Below are positions 24,801 through 33,335 of a stretch of 37,269 bases of DNA, one piece after another (the stretch's first letter is position 1; each line of letters starts with the position of its first letter). The notes under the pieces were generated by a model. The model did no database searches. It worked only from the letters and a program-made list of their open reading frames with translations, and was not told the origin of the DNA. The stretch comes from an uncultured Dokdonia sp. (GTDB lineage: Bacteria; Bacteroidota; Bacteroidia; Flavobacteriales; Flavobacteriaceae). The stretch is from positions 1 through 37,269 of the forward strand of contig NZ_CALEMI010000097.1 in assembly GCF_937910895.1 (NCBI RefSeq). The letters are read 5' to 3'. The translations under genes were made by a program, and so were the position numbers.

Positions 24801-26195
24801 CTAGTTTTTTGTGAGTTTTTCAATTCCATCCCAAATTCTATCTGGAGCTTCTATGGCTGGTTGTTTATTAATAATTCGAAACCAATCTTGTGCTGCGGTG
24901 ATCGTTTTTGGCACTCCTTGTAACATAGTTTCTAATGAATCAGCAATGGTATCTGGATGGTCTAACCAAACAACCGCATCGGGTGAAGGCATGGACCTAA
25001 AATGAACAAAATCATAAATGTACACACCCGCTTCTACCGCTTCATGTGTATTGAGATAATTATAATTCAGATACGCACAAGGCTTTTCTGCTGTCGCATA
25101 ATCAAATACCATACTTGATCCCAGATTGACAACAAATTCTGTATGGGCTATTAAGTTAACTTGTAAAACTAAGTCTTCTCGTGTGGGAAGAATAGTATTC
25201 CATCCTTCACCTATCTTATTCCATAGCGGTGGAAGTACGACAATAACATCTTTATATGTTTCTATAACCGCGTCATATCTCGTAGAAAAATCTACAGGAC
25301 ATCTTCTAAAAATAATTCCTAAAGGAACTCCTCTCTCGTTTAAACTGCGCACAGCACTTGCGATGTCTCTAAGATACAATTCATCTTTTGGCGAAGTTGT
25401 GATATCGTCACCACTGAAGCAGATGTATTTCTTTGTGAGATCTAAACCGTGTTCCTTAAAAAATGCTTCTTTACTTACTAAAATCTCTTTTTGAAAGTGG
25501 GGCTCAAACTGAGGCGTTCCTGTGACAATGATTTGCTCTGGTTGGATATATCTCTGGTAATGCAACAACTCATTTTTCATGTGGTCACTCCAGACAAAAT
25601 AATGATCTGTGGTCACTACGGTGGTGGCTTTGGGGACATTGTCCCAAGAAAAAATATAAGAAACCGTTGGGATATCTAAATCCTGTGCCGCGGTAATAGG
25701 TGAAATAGCTATCACAGATCGCTGACTCGCACAAAACAGGATATCAGGTTGTTCTTTTTGTAACATGGCTTTGCAAGAACGATAATAGGTGGTCTTGCGC
25801 TCCTGATCCATCATACGTTTTCTAATAGCTAGTAAACCTGATTCAGAGCCATATCTATAACAAAACCATTTGATGAGCGCTTTTTTAAGCCTTCCTTTTA
25901 ATGATCCAGACGGCAACGGAAATTTATAGGATTGATAGACATCATCGCTATCACGTTGTGAAAAAAGATTTAATTCAATACGGATACAAGCCGTTTTTAA
26001 GACATCCGTCAACCAGTGTGGTTTTTCTTTTTTAAAAACAACTTGATTAAATCCTAGCTCCTCAAGATCAAAAGGCGTGTGATTCCAAAACAGCACTTCA
26101 TGCCCTTTCTCTAATCCTTTTTTATAAAAAGAGGTATAGGCAAAATTTCTAAGGCTCACGCCATCAGGAAGTAACACAAGTACTTTTTTACTCAT
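24801..26195 (-). CDS. GT-B-like protein of the polysaccharide cluster, family not assigned
   Basis: 464 residues from the ATG at 26195 (MSKKVLVLLPDGVSLRNFAYTSFYKKG). A longer frame to 26264 lies inside the upstream formyltransferase and is rejected. The N-terminus is a Rossmann-like strand plus helix. A middle region has DILFCASQRSVIAISP, VSYIFSWDNVPKA and IIVTGTPQFEPHFQKE, where DN and GTPQFE recall CDP-glycerol-type and capsule GT-B transferases. The end has TEFVVNLGSSMVFDYATAEKPCAYLNYN, a typical C-terminal nucleotide-binding loop. It probably transfers a sugar or nonulosonic acid; the position directly after the neuBCA-asnB group makes the latter attractive but unproven. It overlaps the upstream gene by 8 bases. 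Confidence 0.7.
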   Translation of the reverse strand: MSKKVLVLLPDGVSLRNFAYTSFYKKGLEKGHEVLFWNHTPFDLEELGFNQVVFKKEKPHWLTDVLKTACIRIELNLFSQRDSDDVYQSYKFPLPSGSLKGRLKKALIKWFCYRYGSESGLLAIRKRMMDQERKTTYYRSCKAMLQKEQPDILFCASQRSVIAISPITAAQDLDIPTVSYIFSWDNVPKATTVVTTDHYFVWSDHMKNELLHYQRYIQPEQIIVTGTPQFEPHFQKEILVSKEAFFKEHGLDLTKKYICFSGDDITTSPKDELYLRDIASAVRSLNERGVPLGIIFRRCPVDFSTRYDAVIETYKDVIVVLPPLWNKIGEGWNTILPTREDLVLQVNLIAHTEFVVNLGSSMVFDYATAEKPCAYLNYNYLNTHEAVEAGVYIYDFVHFRSMPSPDAVVWLDHPDTIADSLETMLQGVPKTITAAQDWFRIINKQPAIEAPDRIWDGIEKLTKN

Positions 26196-26997
26196 ACGTA
26201 GCGGTAATGATAGGTTGGTTTGCTTTATGAATATGCGATTGCTCCAAATATAGTACAATACCACGATTTGCTAGAACTTTATGTGCTTTTCGAATGGTAT
26301 CAGGGGTAAAATCTTTGATCCTATACTCTTTGGATGTAGTGATTTCTTTTTGTGCTACAGGCTGAATCAATCCTTCAATATAGCCTTTGACAATTTTTGG
26401 GTAGAGTACCCCAGCTTGCTCAATTAATCGATTGCCAATGGTATGAATCGTATCCTCTTCGTACAAGGTCTCCAATCGTAATTGATGTAAAATACCACCA
26501 GCATCTACTTTACTTGTAGCGATATGGATCGTAGCGCCTATACAGGCAAATTCATTGTTGACAATAGGGAAAAAATTAGTTCCTGATCCTTTGTAATAAG
26601 GTGACAATCCTAAATGAAGATTGATCACTTTGTTTGGAAACTTTTCTAAAATAATAGGCTTTATGATAGAAGTTCCAAAAAGAAGGATGTAATCCACTTT
26701 ATGTGTTTCCAAATAAGAAACTGTTTCTTCTGAGTTTATTTTTCCAAACGCTAAAGAAATATGTGGTACCACATCAGGAAAGCTTGTGTATTGTCCAAAG
26801 AAAGCCTCCTCAGCAATTGCTCTATCCTTAAAATGGGTATCTAATAATTGCTGCTCTTCTTCACTGTATCCACTTCCATCTTCGATGGCTTTATTTTTTT
26901 GTTCAGTAATAATCAAGACGATATCTAAGTGTGCCTTGAGTTGTGTTGCAATGTATTTATGCCTGAGATGATTACTTGTGAATAAGGCGATACGCAT
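26188..26997 (-). CDS. Formyltransferase (sugar N-formyltransferase-like)
   Basis: 269 residues from the ATG at 26997; the longer frame would need a TTG at 27003. The N10-formyl-THF transferase core is intact: IALFTSNHLRHKYIATQL at the start, DYILLFGTSIIKPIIL, then VINLHLGLSPYYKGSGTNFFP with catalytic Asn126 and His128, and IATSKVDAGGIL with Asp165. It lacks the C-terminal anticodon-binding domain of methionyl-tRNA formyltransferase, and PurN would be shorter and differ in context. Beside sugar genes and an overlapping deacetylase gene (26 bp), it probably formylates an amino sugar after deacetylation. The substrate is inferred. Confidence 0.82.
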   Translation of the reverse strand: MRIALFTSNHLRHKYIATQLKAHLDIVLIITEQKNKAIEDGSGYSEEEQQLLDTHFKDRAIAEEAFFGQYTSFPDVVPHISLAFGKINSEETVSYLETHKVDYILLFGTSIIKPIILEKFPNKVINLHLGLSPYYKGSGTNFFPIVNNEFACIGATIHIATSKVDAGGILHQLRLETLYEEDTIHTIGNRLIEQAGVLYPKIVKGYIEGLIQPVAQKEITTSKEYRIKDFTPDTIRKAHKVLANRGIVLYLEQSHIHKANQPIITATYE

Positions 26998-27925
26998 GAT
27001 CAAAAGCTTTTTGATTTTTACCTAAAGGTAGGTCATTACAGTCAAAACGTTTTAACAGAAGCGGATTTTCATCACCTCTATTAATGCTTCGCTCCATGGT
27101 AAATCCAATGGTATGTGCTGCACTTTTTGCCATCTCCTCTACAGGAGCTGCACACGCTTCACGACTACCATACGGATAACTTACATAGGGAATGTCTTTA
27201 TTGGTAAGTTGCTCCAGATAGTTTTTTGAAGTCATATATTCTTTCGCTATGACATCACGGTCTAAATACCCTAATGGCAAATGACTATGTGTATGGCTTC
27301 CTAACATCCCTTCATTAGCAAGTTGTATCAGCTGCGCTTCTGTCATATACAAGCCTTTTACCACCTGATCCGTATCAAAATGACGATCAAAAATAACGCC
27401 TATAAGATCGCGTTGCTCTTGGATTGATAATTTAAAATTTAAAGTGAATTTTAAAAGTGCTGTTTCCTCGTCATCATAATTATAGTGTATGATCGCTTGG
27501 ACCTTTTCATCTTTAGAGAGCACTGTCTTTCCCTCAATATCAAACGCTTTTAAAATATCAAAAAAAGCAGGGGTAGACATTTGAGATCTCAGCAGATGTA
27601 TTTTATGAACGAGCGTGACTTCTTTTTCTATAAAATTAATACTATTGATAAAAAACAATGCCTTGATCTCTAGTTCATCGAGTATCGGTTTTGCTTGAAG
27701 GTATTGCTCTTTCAATCCATCATCAAAGGTGATCAAGATATAATGATTGGGAGACTGAATCACTTGTTCTCTATTTTCCAGTAATTCTTGAGGTGTTATA
27801 AAGGTTCCTATCTCTTTTAAAGCAACTAATTGTTCTCTGAAAAAGGTGGGAGTTACACCAAAAATACTGGGATACGGCGCTGCAAAATCATTTCTAATGT
27901 AATGGTAGTTACCTACAGTAAGCAT
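26972..27925 (-). CDS. Polysaccharide deacetylase (NodB-type) family protein
   Basis: 317 residues. The NodB motifs are visible: ILITFDDGLKEQYLQAKPIL at 63-82 with TFDDG (66-70), and MLGSHTHSHLPLGYL with metal-binding His211 and His215 in an HTxxH pattern, followed by VSYPYG. Between them is a ~110-residue insertion (about 98-200, HKIHLLRSQMSTPAFF onward). There is no signal peptide, so it acts in the cytoplasm, consistent with removing an acyl group from a sugar precursor rather than from wall polymer. It overlaps the formyltransferase gene and starts 31 bases after the asnB stop. Confidence 0.87.
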   Translation of the reverse strand: MLTVGNYHYIRNDFAAPYPSIFGVTPTFFREQLVALKEIGTFITPQELLENREQVIQSPNHYILITFDDGLKEQYLQAKPILDELEIKALFFINSINFIEKEVTLVHKIHLLRSQMSTPAFFDILKAFDIEGKTVLSKDEKVQAIIHYNYDDEETALLKFTLNFKLSIQEQRDLIGVIFDRHFDTDQVVKGLYMTEAQLIQLANEGMLGSHTHSHLPLGYLDRDVIAKEYMTSKNYLEQLTNKDIPYVSYPYGSREACAAPVEEMAKSAAHTIGFTMERSINRGDENPLLLKRFDCNDLPLGKNQKAFDHAYRLIHK

Positions 27926-27956
27926 AAGGGGGGAAATTAATTATGTTTGGGGGTAA

Positions 27957-29660
27957 TCAATTATGGCGCAAAGATACTAATAAGCTAGCATTAATCCATT
28001 GCCAAATATGAAAACTACTATCCTGATCTCCATTTACATAGCGAGTCCATTCTTCCTGTAATTGTTCATAGTCAAACCAAGAAGTGTCTTTAAGTCCTTC
28101 TATGGTATTTTCTACCCAATCCTTAAGATCTTCTGCCAGCCATTCCCGCTGTGGCGTTTGCAAAGGGCGTTTGGGTGCATAGGTAATGCTATCCGAGAGA
28201 TATTCAGATACGATAGCACGTAGTAGATATTTTTGTACGCCATCATGTATTTTATACGTAAGCGGTTGTGCAAAAGCAAACTCTACAAGCCTATAATCCA
28301 AAAAAGGCTCTCGTAACTCCGTACTGAATTGCATAGAGACTCGATCATTAAAACGAAGTGCTCTCGGAATCTTTGTATAAAATAAATCTCGGTATTGTAA
28401 ATTTAAGATTCGGTCTTTAAAAGGTGTTGGATAGATTGGTTTTTTTGCTTTCGCGAAAAAGTCCGCAGTCAACACCCCCGTTCTAAAAGGAGATTTGGAA
28501 ACCCCTTGAATAACATTATCTGATGTCTTCGTATAATAATCATACCCAGCCCACTGTTCATCCATCCCTTGACCGTCTAGTAGTACTTTGACCCCTTTTG
28601 ATCGTGCTTCTTTAAAAAGTTCGCCATACGCCACGGTGGGTACACCACCATAAGGCTCATCTTGTTGTATTGCCATGACCTCAGCAAGAGAAGCAAGATG
28701 ATCTACTTCCAGTTGTATTTTAGTCAATGGATTTTTGGTATGCGCAATCAATCCCTCTACCCAAGGCAGTTCATCATACCGATCGTCTCCTGTATAAAAT
28801 GTAAAGGCTTCTATATTTTCACCCTCTTCCAACCGATTGACCAACGCCAATAACGCCGAACTATCCAATCCCCCACTTACATTAAAACCAATAGGAACAT
28901 CAGCTCTAAAGCGCAATCGAATACTATCATCCAGTAATTGAAGATATCTGGCTTTTACGATTTCAAAAGAAAGCGCTATATCGTATTTCTTGACAGCTTC
29001 TTCAAAGTCATACCAACGTGCTATGGCAACCTCCGAATCATCCAATGTTAAAAAATGTCCACCTTGTAATTGGTGGATACCTTCCCAAAAGGTCTCATTA
29101 GGCATTCCATAACTTCCATACGCAAAATAACTAGCCCAAACGGATTCGTTAGGTGTTTTGGAAATTCCAGCAGCAAACAGACTCTTTATTTCAGAAGCAA
29201 AATAAAAAGTGTTTTCAACCACCGTATAATAAAAGGGTTTTACCCCAAACCGATCTCTAGCTGCAAAAAGTCGTTGTTCTTTTGTATCCCAAATGGCAAA
29301 GGCAAACATGCCATTTAGTTTAGAAAGACACGCGTCTCCCCACGCTTGATAGGCTGCTAATAAGACTTCGGTGTCTGAGTTTGTTGTAAAAGAATATGTA
29401 GACGCTAATTGCTTTTTGAGTTCTATATAATTATAAATTTCTCCATTAAAAACAATGATAAATCGAGAATCGTGAGAAAAAAATGGCTGATTTGCTTCTG
29501 GAGATAAATCAATAATTGCCAACCGATTATGACCTAGAAAAGTATCACCTTTCATGTATCTTCCAGTAGCGTCAGGACCTCGATGCGCTTGCGCTTCCAG
29601 CATCGCATCTAGTTGTTTTTGAGAAGCTTTATTCCCTATGATTCCTGCAATACCACACAT
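27957..29660 (-). CDS. asnB: Asparagine synthase-like glutamine amidotransferase
   Basis: 567 residues starting MCGIAGIIGN, since Cys2 is the glutaminase nucleophile; a frame extension to 29702 would bury it and is rejected. AHRGPDATG, FNGEIYNYIELKK and the ARDRFGVKPFYY segment complete the N-terminal Ntn domain. The synthetase domain has the PP-loop VSGGLDSSAL (261-270) and DGQGMDEQWAGYDYY. The start codon overlaps the neuA stop as TAATG. In surface-sugar clusters AsnB homologues often amidate carboxylates of uronic or nonulosonic acids; general asparagine synthesis is also possible. FFAKAKK is encoded by the damaged palindrome copy. Confidence 0.9.
   Translation of the reverse strand: MCGIAGIIGNKASQKQLDAMLEAQAHRGPDATGRYMKGDTFLGHNRLAIIDLSPEANQPFFSHDSRFIIVFNGEIYNYIELKKQLASTYSFTTNSDTEVLLAAYQAWGDACLSKLNGMFAFAIWDTKEQRLFAARDRFGVKPFYYTVVENTFYFASEIKSLFAAGISKTPNESVWASYFAYGSYGMPNETFWEGIHQLQGGHFLTLDDSEVAIARWYDFEEAVKKYDIALSFEIVKARYLQLLDDSIRLRFRADVPIGFNVSGGLDSSALLALVNRLEEGENIEAFTFYTGDDRYDELPWVEGLIAHTKNPLTKIQLEVDHLASLAEVMAIQQDEPYGGVPTVAYGELFKEARSKGVKVLLDGQGMDEQWAGYDYYTKTSDNVIQGVSKSPFRTGVLTADFFAKAKKPIYPTPFKDRILNLQYRDLFYTKIPRALRFNDRVSMQFSTELREPFLDYRLVEFAFAQPLTYKIHDGVQKYLLRAIVSEYLSDSITYAPKRPLQTPQREWLAEDLKDWVENTIEGLKDTSWFDYEQLQEEWTRYVNGDQDSSFHIWQWINASLLVSLRHN
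28447..28458. repeat. Iterated palindrome, copy 7 (damaged, in asnB)
   Basis: GCTTTCGCGAAA is intact for 12 bases, then continues AAG instead of GCG. On the coding strand it reads TTT TTC GCG AAA GCA (FFAKA). It is the only copy of the eleven that has lost one outer arm. Confidence 0.85.
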
Positions 29661-30358
29661 TAATCTTTCCACTTTTTGACGAGTTCTTCTGCTTTTTTCC
29701 AATCGTCCATTGTGTCAATATTGACATGCCATACGGGATCAGATTCGATATAACTAATGCTTGAACCGTACAACGAATTTTGTTCTAAAAGCACCTCGCT
29801 TTTAGTCATATAAATTGCCCCATCACGGATGTAAGCATCCGGCAAATCTTGTCTTCTTTTAATGATTTCTTTTTCGCCTGTTGCGATCTGGAGTTTCCCA
29901 TCTTTGGTAGCTTCAAATACCCAATGCGGATTGTACTCATGGGGTACTTTCAATACCGATACGAGGGAGTCTGTGTTCGCTTTCGCGAAAGCGGAAACCG
30001 CCTTATCAATCAGCTGCGCACTTCGAAAAGGGTTGGTGACTTGTAGCAAACAAACCGCATCATACTGCTTGCCTTGGGATTGCATAAACTGCAATGCATG
30101 CTGTACCACACCCAGCGAACCAGAATGATCTTCGGCAAGTTGTTGCGGACGTTGGAAAGGTACTGAAACCCCTAAATCACGTGCTAACGTCATCAACTCC
30201 TCATCTTCTGACGAGAAAATAAGCGTATCTAATTTTGTTGCCTTCAATCCTGCTTCTATGGTATAGTGCAATAAAGGATGTCCGCCTAGTAATTTCTTAT
30301 TTTTACCGGGAATTCCTTTGCTACCGCCTCGTGCGGGTATAAGGCCTAGCACTTTCAT
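29660..30358 (-). CDS. neuA: CMP-nonulosonic acid cytidylyltransferase
   Basis: 232 residues. MKVLGLIPARGGSKGIPGKNKKLLGG is the CTP-binding signature of CMP-sialate/KDO-type cytidylyltransferases. LIFSSEDEEL, PFQRPQQLAEDHSGS and VCLLQVTNPFRSAQLIDKAV follow, and IRDGAIYMTKSEVL and VNIDTMDDWKKAEELV close the fold. Together with the neighbouring neuB and neuC it should activate a nonulosonic acid with CTP. The exact sugar (Neu5Ac, legionaminate or other) cannot be read from sequence. SAFAKANTDS is encoded by a full palindrome copy. Ends overlap both neighbours by one base. Confidence 0.9.
   Translation of the reverse strand: MKVLGLIPARGGSKGIPGKNKKLLGGHPLLHYTIEAGLKATKLDTLIFSSEDEELMTLARDLGVSVPFQRPQQLAEDHSGSLGVVQHALQFMQSQGKQYDAVCLLQVTNPFRSAQLIDKAVSAFAKANTDSLVSVLKVPHEYNPHWVFEATKDGKLQIATGEKEIIKRRQDLPDAYIRDGAIYMTKSEVLLEQNSLYGSSISYIESDPVWHVNIDTMDDWKKAEELVKKWKD
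29978..29993. repeat. CGCTTTCGCGAAAGCG palindrome, copy 8 (in neuA)
   Basis: Full 16-bp copy read GCT TTC GCG AAA GCG (AFAKA). Confidence 0.95.
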
Positions 30359-31515
30359 TAATACGTAATGGTTTTATGATAAGATAATGGGCAGGTTGCG
30401 AGGATATCAGCAATCTTTTCTCCCGCTTCTCCATTACCATAAATCGGCGAAGAAGGAATTTTTGTTGCTGTCAATTGCTTTTTGATCGCTTCTCCAATGG
30501 CTTCTTTGGTATAATCTACATCAATCACATTGGCACCACGATCTCTCCCATGTTGGCGCGTTCCTATATTAACCACAGGCACACCGAGATAGGCACATTC
30601 TCTAATGCCGACACTACTATTTCCTATCAAACATTTTGAGTTGACAAGCAACTCCAAAAAGTCATTAGGCTCCATATTTTTAAAGAAACGGATGTTTTTT
30701 GGGTTGACGCTTTCGCGAAAGCTTCTAATTCCATTACTTGTACCGTCAGATCCTGCATCTACATTCGGCCAAAACCAATAGGTAGGAATCCCCAATTCGT
30801 GGATGACTTCTAAGGTAGTCAACACATCTTTTTTGGCAGCTCCATACTCCGTTGTTACAGGATGTTGCATCACAACTAGATAGTCGGCGTCTTTTGGAAT
30901 GGCAGCACCTACGCCTCCGTATTTTTGAGAAGGATCAAACGTAAATCCTGGATTTTCTTTTACACTTTTTGCAATGTCTATAGACGGACATCCTGTGTTG
31001 TGTACGGTATGTTCTTCTTCTCCTAGTTTGAGCACACGTGTTTTTGCGCTTTCGCTCGCAACTAGATGAATATCTGCCAGCTTGGTATTGGCATGGCGTA
31101 CTTTTTCATCAATATTTCCTGTGACTTCGCCTCCTTGAATATGAACTAAAGGTATATTTTGATAGGCTGCGGCAATCGAGGTTGCGATAGTTTCAAAACG
31201 ATCAGCAATCGTGACGACCATATCGGGTTGTAGTTTATAAAAAACAGTTGCCAACTCCATCACACCGAGTCCTGTGGTTTTTGCCATAGCGGTTTTGTTT
31301 TCGCCTTCGAGTACCATAAATACTTTTTCGGCAATCTCAAAACCATCTTGCTCAATATAATCGACAGCATTGCCATAACGTCCTAACAAAGCAGAGCCTG
31401 CGATCACAAGCTGTAATTCTAGATGAGGATGTTCTTTAATGGCTTGTAACGCCGTTTTAATTCTGCTATACGAAGGTCTTGCCGTGACAACCACACATAC
31501 TTTTCGGTTACTCAT
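30358..31515 (-). CDS. neuC: UDP-N-acetylglucosamine 2-epimerase, hydrolysing (NeuC type)
   Basis: 385 residues. KVCVVVTARPSYSRIKTALQAIKEHP is the NeuC N-terminus. PDMVVTIADRFETIATSIAAAYQNIPLVHIQGGEVTGNIDEKVRHANTKLADIHLVASESAKTRVLKLGE is the sialic-acid 2-epimerase signature, including the IDEKVRHA stretch. SKCLIGNSSVGIRECAYLGVPVVNIGTRQ lies near the C-terminus. It would convert UDP-GlcNAc, or UDP-diacetamido-bacillosamine, to ManNAc or an analogue for NeuB. Its start overlaps the neuB stop by 8 bases. SFRESVN is palindrome-encoded, and a damaged palindrome lies at SESAKT. Confidence 0.92.
   Translation of the reverse strand: MSNRKVCVVVTARPSYSRIKTALQAIKEHPHLELQLVIAGSALLGRYGNAVDYIEQDGFEIAEKVFMVLEGENKTAMAKTTGLGVMELATVFYKLQPDMVVTIADRFETIATSIAAAYQNIPLVHIQGGEVTGNIDEKVRHANTKLADIHLVASESAKTRVLKLGEEEHTVHNTGCPSIDIAKSVKENPGFTFDPSQKYGGVGAAIPKDADYLVVMQHPVTTEYGAAKKDVLTTLEVIHELGIPTYWFWPNVDAGSDGTSNGIRSFRESVNPKNIRFFKNMEPNDFLELLVNSKCLIGNSSVGIRECAYLGVPVVNIGTRQHGRDRGANVIDVDYTKEAIGEAIKKQLTATKIPSSPIYGNGEAGEKIADILATCPLSYHKTITY
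30708..30722. repeat. Iterated palindrome, copy 9 (15 of 16 bp, in neuC)
   Basis: CGCTTTCGCGAAAGC then T. On the coding strand it reads AGC TTT CGC GAA AGC (SFRES), the same phase as copy 5. Confidence 0.95.
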
Positions 31516-32506
31516 GTATACAATCTTGGGTTAAAAAGTCCCACTTTTTTAATGCCTTGGTGATGGGTTTTCCAATCACTGACTCAAATTGAGAAGCGTC
31601 TATGCCATACCCTTTAGGCTTTTTTGCTTCTAAATCATTAAAAGTGAGTATATATCCTTTCGGCAGGTCTTTGTTTACCGATAAAGATTTTTCAAAAATA
31701 CGTTTTAATTCGGCATATTGGGTACTGTTGGACTTATCAATGGGATGCTTTCGCGAAAGCGTAATATTGCGGACACTTTTTACCATGGTAGGAATATCCT
31801 TGATCTCTATAGAAGAGGTCGCGTCAGGCCCAAAATCTGAATGAGAAAACACGGCGTGAAATTCTAAAATCTCAGCACCTAAAGCGGTGGCTGCAATGCA
31901 CGTTCCAATATCCGCCGAATGATCTGAATAGCCGATTGGCACGTCATATCGATCTTTTAATTCTTGTATAACGTTTAATCCATACTGCTCTGGTGCAGTG
32001 GGATAGCTGGTCGTACATTGTAGGATAGAAAAATCTACCTTCTTTTCTTTAAGAAACCGTACGGTCTCATCGAGCTCTGCAAAAGAACTCATGCCAGAAG
32101 ATACAATCACAGGTTTTCCAGTAGCAGCAATTTTTTCTAATAGCAGAAAATTATTAACTTCTCCAGAACCCACTTTATAGCGTTGCATTCCTATTTCTTC
32201 CAACAGATCTACGGCCGCATTACTAAAAGGCGAAGACATAAATTCTAGTCCCGCTTTTTTGCAACGTCTTTTGATTTCTATCCATTGTTCTTTAGAAAAC
32301 TCCATACGTTTCCAATAATCAAAACGGGTAGCGTCTTGATCTGAAAACTTAACTCGAAAGGGTTCGTGAATACTACTCTCTGCCTCGGCAATATGGGTTT
32401 GAAACTTGATGGCGTCTATGCCCGTTCCTTCCAGCGCATCTATGTAGTCATACACTTTTTGTATACTGCCATTATGTGCTTGTGCTATTTCTGCGATGAT
32501 CAACAT
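31508..32506 (-). CDS. neuB: N-acetylneuraminate (nonulosonate) synthase
   Basis: 332 residues. MLIIAEIAQAHNGS is the NeuB start. DAIKFQTH, FMSSPFSNAAVDLLEEIGMQRYKVGSGEVNN, KPVIVSSGMSS, ILQCTTSYPTAPEQYGLNVIQEL and VPIGYSDHSADI form the TIM barrel that condenses a six-carbon acyl-amino sugar with phosphoenolpyruvate. Residues about 270-332 (KRIFEKSLSVNKDLPKGYILTFNDLEAKKPKGYGI) are the C-terminal antifreeze-like SAF domain. It opens the neuB-neuC-neuA block. LSRKH in ITLSRKHPID is palindrome-encoded. The product sugar is not resolved by sequence. Confidence 0.94.
   Translation of the reverse strand: MLIIAEIAQAHNGSIQKVYDYIDALEGTGIDAIKFQTHIAEAESSIHEPFRVKFSDQDATRFDYWKRMEFSKEQWIEIKRRCKKAGLEFMSSPFSNAAVDLLEEIGMQRYKVGSGEVNNFLLLEKIAATGKPVIVSSGMSSFAELDETVRFLKEKKVDFSILQCTTSYPTAPEQYGLNVIQELKDRYDVPIGYSDHSADIGTCIAATALGAEILEFHAVFSHSDFGPDATSSIEIKDIPTMVKSVRNITLSRKHPIDKSNSTQYAELKRIFEKSLSVNKDLPKGYILTFNDLEAKKPKGYGIDASQFESVIGKPITKALKKWDFLTQDCIHE
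31747..31761. repeat. Iterated palindrome, copy 10 (15 of 16 bp, in neuB)
   Basis: GCTTTCGCGAAAGCG in the context ATGCTTT..AAAGCGT; read as LSRKH on the coding strand, the same phase as copy 6. Confidence 0.95.
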
Positions 32507-32517
32507 GTATCTGTTTT

Positions 32518-33204
32518 TTATAAATTCTCAGTAGGTATGTCATTCCTTTTTGCTTCACAACAAATCATCGTTCCTCTTTGCATTAAGTAGACTTTCGTGA
32601 CACTAAGATTTGAATATTTTTCTATCACATTTTTTAATGTATACGGGCTGTACCAAGCATTATGATCAGGATGTACCACTTCTGTAAATACACCATCTTC
32701 GATATGATAATTTTGTTGACGTGCTTTGGAAAAGCAATTAGGTGCCGTAATTAAAAACTTTGTGGCATTAATGGTCGATATATTCTTTAGAAATTGCGCG
32801 ACATTATCAACGTGTTCAATGGTTTCTGGGATTAAACATACATCATATTTTTTTGAAGGAAGGCTCTCAAAATCAGAAAAATAATCTTGATCTACATATT
32901 TTCTCAGATTTTCTATACCCGGTTTATCGATATCAAATCCATCTATCGATTTGGTATATTCCGATAGCATCATGTGCAAATTATTCTCTGCATTAAATAC
33001 GGGCCAATCTGTACAACCAAAATGAAGAACGTCCTTATGTTCACATTCCTTCCTAAAAAGATCAAGCCTGTCATCAATATTTTTATAAGGCATTTTTTGA
33101 ACCCAATATTCCTTTACCGTTTTATAGTGTGGCTTTGTTGACTTTGAAATCTTTTTAATACGTTGCTTCATTTTAAAAGCTTTGTGTCTTAAAGATTTGA
33201 TCAT
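32518..33204 (-). CDS. Class I SAM-dependent methyltransferase-like protein
   Basis: 228 residues. After a basic N-terminus (residues 1-45), the Rossmann core begins with KDVLHFGCTDWPVF, in which the motif I glycine pattern is reduced. It continues with SIDGFDIDKPGIENLRKY (acidic ribose-binding residue), KKYDVCLIPETIEHVDNVAQFLKNI (motif IV/post-I helix, with ETIEH typical of UbiE-like enzymes) and ATKFLITAPNCFS. It may methylate a sugar hydroxyl or cap the chain. It lies 11 bases before neuB, and a 131-bp gap separates it from the upstream gene, so a secondary promoter could be there, although I see no TAnnTTTG. Confidence 0.75.
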   Translation of the reverse strand: MIKSLRHKAFKMKQRIKKISKSTKPHYKTVKEYWVQKMPYKNIDDRLDLFRKECEHKDVLHFGCTDWPVFNAENNLHMMLSEYTKSIDGFDIDKPGIENLRKYVDQDYFSDFESLPSKKYDVCLIPETIEHVDNVAQFLKNISTINATKFLITAPNCFSKARQQNYHIEDGVFTEVVHPDHNAWYSPYTLKNVIEKYSNLSVTKVYLMQRGTMICCEAKRNDIPTENL

Positions 33205-33335
33205 AATTTAGGTTGATTTAATGGGGTTACAGTTACAGGTGCACTAATAAGTAGGAACAAACAAAGATGCTGATTTCATTTAAAAGCAGCTATTCTATGG
33301 GAATATTCATATATAAATGTATCACTTTTTATTTT

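Noticed and set aside
26196-26264. Longer N-terminus for the GT-B-like protein
   Set aside because: These codons lie inside the formyltransferase gene; the ATG at 26195 begins a normal Rossmann strand with an 8-bp overlap.
29661-29702. Longer N-terminus for AsnB
   Set aside because: The amidotransferase needs Cys directly after the initiator Met; the ATG at 29660 gives MCGIAG.
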